Both the position numbers and the translations under genes were made by a program. 64,000 bases of DNA from positions 186,001 through 250,000 of the forward strand of contig NZ_JAFREP010000016.1 of NCBI RefSeq assembly GCF_017377855.1. Direction: 5' to 3'. Of the stretch, positions 35,932 through 44,276 are shown one piece after another. Source of the DNA: Acanthopleuribacter pedis (lineage in GTDB: Bacteria > Acidobacteriota > Holophagae > Acanthopleuribacterales > Acanthopleuribacteraceae). The notes under the pieces are model-generated. The model ran no database searches, was not told where the DNA came from, and was given only the letters and a program-made list of their open reading frames with translations. Each line of letters starts with the position of its first letter. Position 1 is the first letter of the stretch.

Positions 35932-38149
35932 CGCGTCCCTCCTTCGCGGACAGCAGCGCTTTGACAGCCGCCACCTTCACTTTTTGTTTTTCACTCAGCT
36001 TGCCAAACCACTTTTTTTCGCGCGCTTGGTAAAAGGAACGCAAGGTGAGCCCTACGAGAACCTGTTCTTCCTGGGAAAGGTCCTTCGCTTTGGTGAGCCA
36101 GGCCATCGCCAGTTTCTCCGCTTCGGGACCGGCGAGATCGTCGTCTAGTTGTCGTTGCAAGGGTGACTTGGTTGCCTCGGCAGCAGCCTTTTCAGTCTCC
36201 GCGAGGCGAGCGGCCTCTGCTTGGTGCCACTGCTTCCTCGTGCAACGATGAAATAGGTCACGGTCCGCGACACCCTCAAAGGGTGCATAGGGCAACAAGG
36301 CGGAGCGTGGGTCATTACTTTGCCGCCCTCGTGCATTGAGGAATTGGGGCAACCGCATATTCGCCAATGAACCTGGCTGTCCGGGCGCAAGGGCTGGGTT
36401 GGCCATCGCGGTCAACTGCACCAGTTGTTCACTCACGGCCCAACCTGCGCGGGCGCGATCAGCTTCATCTACCTTGCCGTGTAAGATAACGGCGGCGCGG
36501 TAAGCACGCTCCATTTCATCGGTGAAGAGACGCATGCAGGTTTGGGCATCCGGCACCTGACCGCCGTCGTTGCGCGTCAAGTCCCCCGGTTCCCAGGTAA
36601 CGGAAATCGAAACCGAACCCAATCCGAAGGGTTTTCCCATGCCCAGACCGTGACGCAAATCGCCGTTACCGCCCCAGGTCAAGCACCACAGCAAAGCACC
36701 CAATTCTACCGGGCGTAGGTTGTGCAACCGCAAGCAGCCCTCGAATACTGAACCGGCGTCGAGCGGGTGCAACCTGGTTTTGACTCTGTCGTTGTTGTAA
36801 TCGTTTCGGCCGCCAATACCTGCTGAATTCGTACCAAACCCACCAATGTGGGATCGGGCCGGGTAACGTTTCCAACCGCGTAATTCGGCCTCGTCGTCCA
36901 TCATGGTGGTGTAAGACTTCAGAAAACCTTCCGGGTCGTGGTCTTGGTGAATGTACGACGGGAAGTAACTCGGTTTGGGTCCGTTGAGGATGGTCAGGAT
37001 CGGCGAAAGATCGCGCCGTTCGCCCACCAAACGTGCGGTACCAAAGGAGGCGCGTCCGGCCAGGCTGTCTTTTCCTTCGTGCGCGTCGCCAAACACCACC
37101 GCGGTTAAATCGCGTGTGGCCGGATCAAGGTGGCCAAAATGGGTGTGGTCCAGCGTGGCCCCAATACTGTGACGGTATGCTAAGCGAAACATCATCGCTA
37201 GGCCGATTTCCGTTGGGTGCCCGGCGTGGGCCAAATAAAACACGGGTACGCCGAGATGCTCATGGAAGCGTTTTTCCCAATAGCGCCATTCATCCGTCTC
37301 GCCGTGAATGTGCAGGAAGGCACGCATCACGCGCTCGTCAACGATCATGGGTGACCCGGGATCGTAAAACACAAACTCTAGATGTTTGGCCCCCCGTTGA
37401 TTGCTTCGCGCATCATTGGGTTGCCCGGTGAAAACAAGCCGTCCGGGGATGTCACCACCATCCAAGTTATGAGCTTTTTCATGTTCCTGGGTAACCTGCC
37501 TCGAACGTCTCGCTACCGGTTGTCGCTTCGAGAAGGTGGTATCCAACGAAGCCGGCAGCCAGCGTTCGTACTTGGCCACGGCACCCTGGCGGTTGCGCAG
37601 TTCGTTGGGATCCGGCACCCCGCGTTGCGCGGCTAAATCGAGCAATGCATTGTGCTCGACACGCAAAAACCGACAGGGGGTCAGTTCCCAGGCGAAACCG
37701 TCCTTGTCGACAACCGGTTTGAGGTAGCCGGCCTTAACCCTTGGCGTCAGGTTGGGGTTCGTTAGGCGTTCGCGATAGATGGCTTTTGCGGCATTGGTTA
37801 AATCGCGGATACTCAACCATTGGTCGTCGACCCCGTCCATTTTTCCAAAAGTCGCGATGCGCATGACATTGCGAATCATGCCCTTCAAACTGGAGCCGGG
37901 TATGGCGGGATGACCGTCGTGGTCCAGGTAGGGCGCAACCATACTGTATTCCCGCCCAGGCACGGGTTGCTGTCGGCCACCGACCAACAATGGCGTGTGG
38001 CATTTCAGGGTCAAGCTCAAACTTCCATTAAGCCCGTCACGAAATGGTTGGTCGCGGCGAACGGCCGATGCCCATTCGGGTTGGTAAATAAAAGCCGAAA
38101 GCGGCACGAAGTTATAAGGCGCGTGCACGGGTTTGGGTGTATTCGACAT
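35918..38149 (-). CDS. cas7: Cas7 with large insertion (TIGR03986-like III-D RAMP)
   Basis: 743 aa. N-terminal RAMP half: LSLTLKCHTPLLVGG, then HPAIPGSSLKGMIRNVMRI, the PGSSLKG Cas7 motif, at about residue 90. A long middle insertion (about 110-420) is followed by FEGCLRLHNLRPVELGALLW, then LRHGLGMGKPFGLGSV, the Gly-rich loop, at about 545. The helical C-terminal tail (about 600-743) is charged. The layout matches the Cas7-insertion subunit of III-D complexes, a backbone protein near the crRNA 3' end. It starts at the shared A of TAATG with csx19. Confidence 0.85.
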   Translation of the reverse strand: MSNTPKPVHAPYNFVPLSAFIYQPEWASAVRRDQPFRDGLNGSLSLTLKCHTPLLVGGRQQPVPGREYSMVAPYLDHDGHPAIPGSSLKGMIRNVMRIATFGKMDGVDDQWLSIRDLTNAAKAIYRERLTNPNLTPRVKAGYLKPVVDKDGFAWELTPCRFLRVEHNALLDLAAQRGVPDPNELRNRQGAVAKYERWLPASLDTTFSKRQPVARRSRQVTQEHEKAHNLDGGDIPGRLVFTGQPNDARSNQRGAKHLEFVFYDPGSPMIVDERVMRAFLHIHGETDEWRYWEKRFHEHLGVPVFYLAHAGHPTEIGLAMMFRLAYRHSIGATLDHTHFGHLDPATRDLTAVVFGDAHEGKDSLAGRASFGTARLVGERRDLSPILTILNGPKPSYFPSYIHQDHDPEGFLKSYTTMMDDEAELRGWKRYPARSHIGGFGTNSAGIGGRNDYNNDRVKTRLHPLDAGSVFEGCLRLHNLRPVELGALLWCLTWGGNGDLRHGLGMGKPFGLGSVSISVTWEPGDLTRNDGGQVPDAQTCMRLFTDEMERAYRAAVILHGKVDEADRARAGWAVSEQLVQLTAMANPALAPGQPGSLANMRLPQFLNARGRQSNDPRSALLPYAPFEGVADRDLFHRCTRKQWHQAEAARLAETEKAAAEATKSPLQRQLDDDLAGPEAEKLAMAWLTKAKDLSQEEQVLVGLTLRSFYQAREKKWFGKLSEKQKVKVAAVKALLSAKEGRDVPK

Positions 38150-38673
38150 TACGGGGTTACCTCCAATCCTTCAAATCCGGTGAATCGGGTCGCGGCGGGG
38201 AAGAATCCCCCCGGTAAGGGCTCAACTTCGCGATCCCAGTAGACGCGGTACAAAAGGTTCCTGACGGCCCCGCTATCGTCCGGTGCGCGCGGCCGACCAA
38301 GATGGCGGTGGGTTACCGCGATAAAACGACGCCCTGCACGTTCCTCAAAGGTGATCCAACGTAATCCACCAGCGCCATTGGGTCGAAGTAACAGGCTATG
38401 GCGTTCATCCCCCGCCAATTCTCCATACTGAACCGGCGCGGGTTCCGGCAATTGGCCTGCATGGATCTGGATCACGTCGCTCTGCCGGCACAACCAACCG
38501 TTTGCATGGGGGAAGGCTTCCGTATAGGCGATCAAAGCCTTTTGCACCTCCGTCTGGTCGATGATCTCGCGCTCAACGCGTTCCAGATCGCAAACCCCGC
38601 CAATGAGACCGGCGGGTTTCAGCAGGTTGGGATCAATTTGGTTCATTGCTTCAAAAATTTTCTGAACGTTCAT
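38149..38673 (-). CDS. csx19: Csx19-like type III-D protein
   Basis: 174 aa. Features: MNVQKIFEAMNQIDP, a central SLLLRPNGAGGLRWITF and RFIAVTHRHLG, ending in LLYRVYWDREVEPLPGGFF. Size, position between double-Cas7 and Cas7-insertion genes, and general pattern agree with Csx19, an accessory subunit restricted to III-D complexes. Assigned mostly from context. Overlaps the previous gene by ATGA and the next by TAATG, with GGAGG before its start. Confidence 0.68.
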   Translation of the reverse strand: MNVQKIFEAMNQIDPNLLKPAGLIGGVCDLERVEREIIDQTEVQKALIAYTEAFPHANGWLCRQSDVIQIHAGQLPEPAPVQYGELAGDERHSLLLRPNGAGGLRWITFEERAGRRFIAVTHRHLGRPRAPDDSGAVRNLLYRVYWDREVEPLPGGFFPAATRFTGFEGLEVTP

Positions 38674-40136
38674 GCAGCACCTCCAGCTTGGGGGCAAAGG
38701 GTGTCTAATCCCTCGATCAGTCCCTGGAAAACACCATGGCCACGACCGGCACCGGCACCAAGCGCGAGACGACCTGAGACCAAATCGTTTAAGGCGCGGC
38801 GGAAAGCCGTGACGGTCGTTGTGGAAAGGCCGGCGGCGTCAGCTACAGCCAAGGTCAAGGTAAGCGGTTGGACAACCACTTCTTCGCTGTAAAGGACATG
38901 CCGCCGCACCCCACCCGTGAAGGGATCAATCCCGTTGTGGATCAGATAATGGACGGTCTCGGGTTTAAGGTAGAGATCGTTGAAGAAGATACGCCCGGCG
39001 TGTCCAAGGGCCTCGTCACCGTCGCTATCCGCGGCCGCGCCAAAGAGTTCACGCACGGCCGGGTTATCGGACAGATCCTCCATCTCAGGCCCCTTGTCCG
39101 TCTGGTGCTCGGGATCGGCATCACACGCGGCCACTGCCGCATCAAAGGCAGGCACAGCCACAAAGCATCCACGTAAGATATGGTCGTGATAGGCGACACG
39201 GTGGCGTAACGCACCTTTGACGGCTGACCCGGGAATGACCAATTCGCGCGGGCCTAAGACACCGCGACCCTCTTTCCACAACACACGCCGTTCGGTAACG
39301 GGGACAAGACGTGCTTCCATCGCCTCGTCTTGACACAAAGGTGTCAAGCCGCCACCAAACCGGAAACCTTCTTTCGGGTCAAGCTGGAGCCTAATGAGCG
39401 ACGCATCGGAGGCGGGAAGCGCCGTAGGCTCAAGATTCTCAATTACACCCAGATCATTGGACAGGCCGGCGTAACGTAATAAATCCTTCTTGCGACGAAA
39501 ATCAAAGGTCGTTTGATGGAGTCGAACCAGACGTAAGGCGCCGTAACCGGCGCGGGTACCGCCGCCGAGGCGAAATGCGGGGCTGACCAATAAACCCAAA
39601 AGGTGACGCCAGGTCTCATCCGCCTCGCCGTCGTGGCGCAAGCTCAGTTCAATACTGAAACGATAACCCGCGCCAAGGGCAACGCGGTGAAACAGGCCCT
39701 GATCGGAGGCGCTACCATATTCATTCAGGTGTACGCGGCTCCGTTTGACAGGCGCGGTGAAACAGGCCTCGCGCAGAACCTCATCCTGTAAACGCGCCCG
39801 CTCCTCACCAAGTAAAAGTCCGACAACGGGTCGGTCGTGGCTATCGTGCAGGCAGCCCCAAGAAACATGAAGCCGCGACGCCCCCTCAATGAGGTGATCG
39901 CCGCCCCGTCTTCCGAACAATTTTGCGGTAGTCACCTCGCCGTGATCGCGCCGGAAGAGCCCGCGCAAAACGCCGGCAAAGGAGCTCCCGGGAATGGCAG
40001 GACACCCATTGGCGTCGCGTACAATCAGGTGGTCGACCTGACCGTCTCCGAATCCTTCGCTGATGGAAAGTGGAACCCGGGTTTCCACCACCAATCGGGC
40101 TAAGGACAAAAAGGGATGATTGCTGTAGTGATTCAT
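38670..40136 (-). CDS. cas7: Double Cas7 (Cas7-2x) backbone subunit
   Basis: 488 aa with two RAMP/Cas7 modules in tandem. The first has DANGCPAIPGSSFAGVLRGLF (about 42-62, quoted in part) and the Gly loop RLGGGTRAGYGALRL (about 190-204); the second has LVIPGSAVKGALRHRV (about 296-311) and the closing GAGAGRGHGVFQGL. Double Cas7 proteins occur in III-Dv, where they provide two crRNA-binding, target-cutting subunits. Encoded with ATGA overlaps on both sides, so stoichiometric translation is likely. Confidence 0.85.
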   Translation of the reverse strand: MNHYSNHPFLSLARLVVETRVPLSISEGFGDGQVDHLIVRDANGCPAIPGSSFAGVLRGLFRRDHGEVTTAKLFGRRGGDHLIEGASRLHVSWGCLHDSHDRPVVGLLLGEERARLQDEVLREACFTAPVKRSRVHLNEYGSASDQGLFHRVALGAGYRFSIELSLRHDGEADETWRHLLGLLVSPAFRLGGGTRAGYGALRLVRLHQTTFDFRRKKDLLRYAGLSNDLGVIENLEPTALPASDASLIRLQLDPKEGFRFGGGLTPLCQDEAMEARLVPVTERRVLWKEGRGVLGPRELVIPGSAVKGALRHRVAYHDHILRGCFVAVPAFDAAVAACDADPEHQTDKGPEMEDLSDNPAVRELFGAAADSDGDEALGHAGRIFFNDLYLKPETVHYLIHNGIDPFTGGVRRHVLYSEEVVVQPLTLTLAVADAAGLSTTTVTAFRRALNDLVSGRLALGAGAGRGHGVFQGLIEGLDTLCPQAGGAA

Positions 40137-41695
40137 GGTGCCACCTCCGTCAGCATGCGTTGTTGTTTGGCGCGGTCGGCGGCGACACGGGCGAAGCGCG
40201 CGAGCACGGCGACGCGTCGTTGGTTCGACAGTATTCGCCCTTGGTCGGTTTGGACCGCCGCGTCACCTTCCAGCTTGGCGCGCAGCCAGGATCGGAATGT
40301 GGGTGGTTGGCCGAGCCGTTCCTCCAAGGCGTCGTGAAGTACGGGGGTATCCCAATCGGGATCACCCGCTTTACAGATTCCGGTTTGATTATCGAACAAG
40401 ACGTGGTGTAGGCGGGCTGTATCGACAGCCCCGGCTAACTCGTGGGCCGCGGCCTCGGTGATCCGCCCCCATTGGGTTGGCGACGGTCCTACGGCGATGT
40501 GCGACGCTAGGCCGCCACGCACGCGCGCGCCGTCCAGAAGAAGAATCAATTCGTCGTGCCAGGCCTCTGCCTCGTGTTGCACCACATCTTCCTCGTGACG
40601 GGCTGCCTGCCGATCCAGCAACCAATGGGCCAGTGGCAAATCGGGTAGCGGCGGTGCCGCTTTCCGGGTCACTCTCGGTAGCTCGCCAAAATGGGGTACC
40701 GCGGTGTTTAGAAAGGGCGGATTGAGCCAAATACGACCAAATCCCCGTTGCCGGAATAAGCCAACCCAACGCGTCGGCGGCTTGTTCAAGATCTCTTTCG
40801 GGTTTTCCAGTTTGTAAGCCAAAACCGAGCCGCGCTGGATGAGGGTAAGGTCACCTTCGAAAGCACAGTATTTGCTGTTGTAGGCGCGGTGCCGACCGTG
40901 GCGCACAAAGCAACGCTTGGCGTCGATTTCCGCGGCGGGTAAACCCAAATCTTCACCAAGCGGCAGCGGACAGGGCACGCCCCTTGAATCCTCCACGACC
41001 AGATCCGAAAGCAAAAGTACATTGAGTACACCGTCGTCAGGAAGGGCCGCCAATTCGGCTGATGCAGTCGCAACCGGCACCAAGCGGCACCGGCCGTATT
41101 CAGTTGACCGCGAACGACCGAGGCGTAAAGTCCCGGTCAGCGCGTTCACAATTTGCGCAAAAACCACTGCCGGTACGTCCTCATCGGCTTCCAAAACGGC
41201 GCGAAAGGTCTGGCCGGCGGCCAAGGCGTGGTATCCGTAGAGCTGACGCGACATGGATACACCGGAACGAGGATCGACGGCGGTTTTAAGACGGTAATGG
41301 GCCTGAGGCTTCACCAATTCACCGGCCAGACTAAGGTAAGATCCCTTGAGTTCCTTCCAGTCCGGCCGCCGTTCTTGGTACGCGGCATTCCGCCATGACT
41401 CGTGCCCGGGGTCTTTGTGAATTCCGCCTTGCTTGGGTGCAATCAAACAACGCGGCATCGGTACGGTTGGGCGGCCACTGGGCGACAAGGGTAAGCCGTC
41501 GCCAAAACGTACCTTTCCCGTATGGAACACGGTCCAAGCCGCCTCGCCGAGTGTGTTATAAAGCCGAGCGGCGGTGGCCCCCATCAGGAGTGAACCGCAC
41601 AAATAGTCCAAACTGTCGCGGCCCCCGTGAATCGAACCCGGTGAACCAACAGCAGTCTCGCTCTCCAGTACTATATTAAACGATTGTTGCCTCAT
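40133..41695 (-). CDS. csx10: Csx10 (Cas5-group RAMP) with long helical C-terminal tail
   Basis: 520 aa. The Cas5-like region (about 1-240) starts with FNIVLESETAVGSPGSIHGG and DSLDYLCGSLLMGATAARLY, the family hallmark, and has LRLGRSRSTEYGRCRLV, a Gly/Arg-rich loop; a second RAMP-like part runs to WVGLFRQRGFGRIWL (about 335). The last about 170 residues (from PLAHWLLDRQAARHE) look wholly helical and could be a Cas11-like small subunit. Csx10 is the signature Cas5 of III-D and would cap the crRNA 5' handle. Start 41695 overlaps the upstream stop as ATGA, with GGAGGAG ahead of it. Confidence 0.85.
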   Translation of the reverse strand: MRQQSFNIVLESETAVGSPGSIHGGRDSLDYLCGSLLMGATAARLYNTLGEAAWTVFHTGKVRFGDGLPLSPSGRPTVPMPRCLIAPKQGGIHKDPGHESWRNAAYQERRPDWKELKGSYLSLAGELVKPQAHYRLKTAVDPRSGVSMSRQLYGYHALAAGQTFRAVLEADEDVPAVVFAQIVNALTGTLRLGRSRSTEYGRCRLVPVATASAELAALPDDGVLNVLLLSDLVVEDSRGVPCPLPLGEDLGLPAAEIDAKRCFVRHGRHRAYNSKYCAFEGDLTLIQRGSVLAYKLENPKEILNKPPTRWVGLFRQRGFGRIWLNPPFLNTAVPHFGELPRVTRKAAPPLPDLPLAHWLLDRQAARHEEDVVQHEAEAWHDELILLLDGARVRGGLASHIAVGPSPTQWGRITEAAAHELAGAVDTARLHHVLFDNQTGICKAGDPDWDTPVLHDALEERLGQPPTFRSWLRAKLEGDAAVQTDQGRILSNQRRVAVLARFARVAADRAKQQRMLTEVAP

Positions 41696-42330
41696 GGCTT
41701 CTCCTCCAAGGTGACCCTGCAACGGCCTAAACCGCGGGTGCGCCCAATTCCCAAGCCGCGAATTAGCGGCAGGCAAAGACCCAGCTTTTCTGCGAAGTCC
41801 TCCCCGGTTCCCCTTGCTTCGGGTTTTAGCGTAAGCGGGGCGACCAGGTTGAGTGGCACCACGACTTCCATGCCACGTAGACTGCCGGGCAGCGCGGTAC
41901 CGCGTTCAGGGTGGAGGGCGGTGGCGTAAAGGTTGCGGTAGAACTGGTCACGCAAACCGGTTTCGTCGACGCGTAACCAATTACGCAACGCACCAGGCAA
42001 CACGGCGTTGTCAAAAATCAGCCACCCGGCTTGCGAGTGGTGGCGGTCGATACGGTTTGGGTCATCGTCGCGCGTTTCTTCGTTCGGTTCCTTGGGATAA
42101 TGGCGAGTATCTGTACCGAACCAGTTAGCGGTCCAGTTATTGGGCAAATGCCCCCAGTCCTCGGCGCGCTGGGCGGCGTCACGCACCAAACCACGTAACC
42201 CGCGACCCGGCAGCTCAGGTAATCCATCCGCGTCTTTGTGAACAACGGAATCAATGGCTAGCCCACCACCCCGTCCGCTACCGATTTGCCAATAACTCTC
42301 AATGACAACATGCAGGGAATAACGACTCAT
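41692..42330 (-). CDS. cas7: Single-domain Cas7 (Csm3-like RAMP)
   Basis: 212 aa. YSLHVVIESYWQIGSGRGGG begins the RAMP fold, followed by GLPELPGRGLRGLVRDAAQ, the Cas7 PGxxLRG helix motif, and the C-terminal GLGIGRTRGLGRCRVTL loop. The Asp in AIDSVVHKDADG is a candidate target-RNA-cleaving residue. Overlaps cas10 and csx10 by ATGA on both sides. In III-Dv this Cas7 is fused to Cas5-Cas11; here it is separate. Confidence 0.85.
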   Translation of the reverse strand: MSRYSLHVVIESYWQIGSGRGGGLAIDSVVHKDADGLPELPGRGLRGLVRDAAQRAEDWGHLPNNWTANWFGTDTRHYPKEPNEETRDDDPNRIDRHHSQAGWLIFDNAVLPGALRNWLRVDETGLRDQFYRNLYATALHPERGTALPGSLRGMEVVVPLNLVAPLTLKPEARGTGEDFAEKLGLCLPLIRGLGIGRTRGLGRCRVTLEEKP

Positions 42331-43946
42331 GAAACCCTCCGCTTCACATCTTCGACGGCGGCCAAAGCAACGGCATCCGCCACCGGCGAACGACCTTCTG
42401 CGTCAAACAACGGGAGCCGGTCGTTAGATCCTTTTCCGTCATTGGTGCAGCCGGTGAGCCGCGCCAACAGACCTTCCAACTCGACCAAAGTACCAGGCGC
42501 GTTTTTGGCAAGGTTTTCACGCCAGCGGCGTTGGGCTTTAAGCGTGTGGTGTTCACCCATATACAGTGCTTTTTGTAGCTCCCTCACCGGACCACGCCCT
42601 AGGCGCCCAAGCAGGTCGGCCAGTTTGTAGAGGTCATCCAAATGGGGTAACGGTCCATCGGGTGCGGCGTCAAAGGCATAAGGCTGCATGGTCAACTGCC
42701 GACCGTCGCGGGGGGTTTTTTCAAACGCGACGACCGTATCCCAATCATCGATCATGGCGGTTGTAATGCGGTGGAACGCCAAGGTGGCGGGCGCGATCAC
42801 ATCGCCCAACTTAAGCTTGGTTGCTTTGGCGTGTTTTTCGGCCGCCGCCTTGGCCGCTTTTTTGGCGGTTTGACACAGGGACTCAGCCAAGTGGTATGCC
42901 ATATGGAAAGGTTGCTTCGGTTTGATAAAGGCCACGCCCGCCGCGGCGCTGAGATGATCCGGCAGGGGAAATCCCGACAACTTGGCGAATTCGGTACGGG
43001 TCTTCTCTTCGAAGGCCTCTTGGAAGCATCTGGTAAAATCCAGCGCATCCGCGGCACGGGTCACCAGCGTGATATCATCCCCACCGAGCACCAGAAAACG
43101 CACCGGTGCCACGTATTTGTGGGGCTTGGCGATCGAGGCCGCCAAACCGGACTTGAACAGTTCGATGCAAGCGGTGTGTGCCGCTTCACGCGTTGCATTC
43201 TCGACAGCTTCGGAAAAGGCGGCCGGCAAACAGGGAAATGATGCGGGTTTTTTCGCCAGGGCCGCGTTTAGGCGTTCGACAACAGCGCCCAATCCGTTGC
43301 CGTCAATGTGGATCACGGCGATGTATTGGTCATCTTCACTTTCACTTAGTAAAGCGTCGTCGGTAGTGCGTTTTTTATCCGGTACAAAGGACAGAGGAAA
43401 AACCAGTATGTCGGCGTCTTCTAACGCGAGTTTGTCCTCAAGGAAAGCGCCACCAAGCGCTGCTGCTTGTTTGGTGCGACAAAGTGCATCGGCCAAGCGA
43501 CCCTGTGTCATGACAACGGCGGGATCACCGGTGAGGGGCGCACGTCTGGCGAGTGGCGATCCCGCGGGAAGGTAAGGCATGTGACGGTTACGGCCTTCAT
43601 GCAAGCCGTCAGCCAAGGCTTTGCGGGTAGCCGCGTTGTACGCCTCCGCCTCGTGCAAAGCATGGCTAAATACAAGACCCGGTATTTTATGGGCGACATA
43701 AAGCGACCAGAGGTCTCGCAGTTTCCGGGCATCTTCAGATTTGCGAATTTGCACCAAAAAAGAACCACCGGTACGGCGGGCAAAATCCTCGTCTTCTATC
43801 GAAAGTTCCAAGGCCTGGATCACGCGCGTCAAATCGCCGCGGATTAGTTGGTCGATCAGCGCACTGGCGCCGACCATCTCCTTCAAGCGGTCGGTGGCGA
43901 AAATGTAGGATTGAATGCCATGCACCCTGAATTGGTAAAAAAACAT
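42327..43946 (-). CDS. cas10: Cas10, HD-less, with intact GGDD cyclase motif
   Basis: 539 aa. The protein starts straight at the first Palm domain (FYQFRVHGIQSYIFATDRLK, GASALIDQL), so the N-terminal HD nuclease of many Cas10 proteins is missing. The first Palm has IHIDGNGLGAVV (about 213-224); the second carries LGGDDITLV (GGDD 288-291), the motif that makes cyclic oligoadenylates from ATP after target-RNA binding. A helical C-terminus (about 430-539) follows. First gene of the effector operon; GGAGG lies 4 nt before the ATG at 43946. The nearby SAVED-CHAT gene gives a plausible receptor for its product. Confidence 0.9.
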   Translation of the reverse strand: MFFYQFRVHGIQSYIFATDRLKEMVGASALIDQLIRGDLTRVIQALELSIEDEDFARRTGGSFLVQIRKSEDARKLRDLWSLYVAHKIPGLVFSHALHEAEAYNAATRKALADGLHEGRNRHMPYLPAGSPLARRAPLTGDPAVVMTQGRLADALCRTKQAAALGGAFLEDKLALEDADILVFPLSFVPDKKRTTDDALLSESEDDQYIAVIHIDGNGLGAVVERLNAALAKKPASFPCLPAAFSEAVENATREAAHTACIELFKSGLAASIAKPHKYVAPVRFLVLGGDDITLVTRAADALDFTRCFQEAFEEKTRTEFAKLSGFPLPDHLSAAAGVAFIKPKQPFHMAYHLAESLCQTAKKAAKAAAEKHAKATKLKLGDVIAPATLAFHRITTAMIDDWDTVVAFEKTPRDGRQLTMQPYAFDAAPDGPLPHLDDLYKLADLLGRLGRGPVRELQKALYMGEHHTLKAQRRWRENLAKNAPGTLVELEGLLARLTGCTNDGKGSNDRLPLFDAEGRSPVADAVALAAVEDVKRRVS

Positions 43947-44276
43947 AAATCCTCCGGGGTGAGATTGAACCCAATTCCGCGGGCTCACCTAGAGGAAAGG
44001 ATGCTTTTAATTATTTTTTTCGGTATTTATCAATCTTTTTGAAAGAAGGTCAAAAACGGTGTTCATGCCGTGGGCTGGTCATTGCAAGAAACAAAGCATC
44101 AAAAAAGGCACCTTCCTGAGAATTCACAAGTCGCATATTTAGAAACACTTGAGAAATCACTTAAACGTTGTGGGCGTTTTTTTTAAAAAAAACGACTTTT
44201 CCCGCGAAAAAAAACTCAAAACCTTCCTTTCATGATGACAGAACCCAATTTATGAATTCGGAAGGGAGAGCCATTC
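43947..44276. promoter_or_regulatory. Divergent promoter region between cas10 and SAVED-CHAT operons
   Basis: 330 bp, AT-rich, presumably with promoters for both operons. It contains a perfect 20-bp palindrome at 44175-44194: CG, eight T, eight A, CG. No ORF. No promoter boxes could be assigned with confidence. Confidence 0.55.

Noticed and set aside
41625..41650. tRNA-like string (GAATCGAACCC) on the plus strand
   Set aside because: It is inside the csx10 coding sequence and no cloverleaf can be formed around it.
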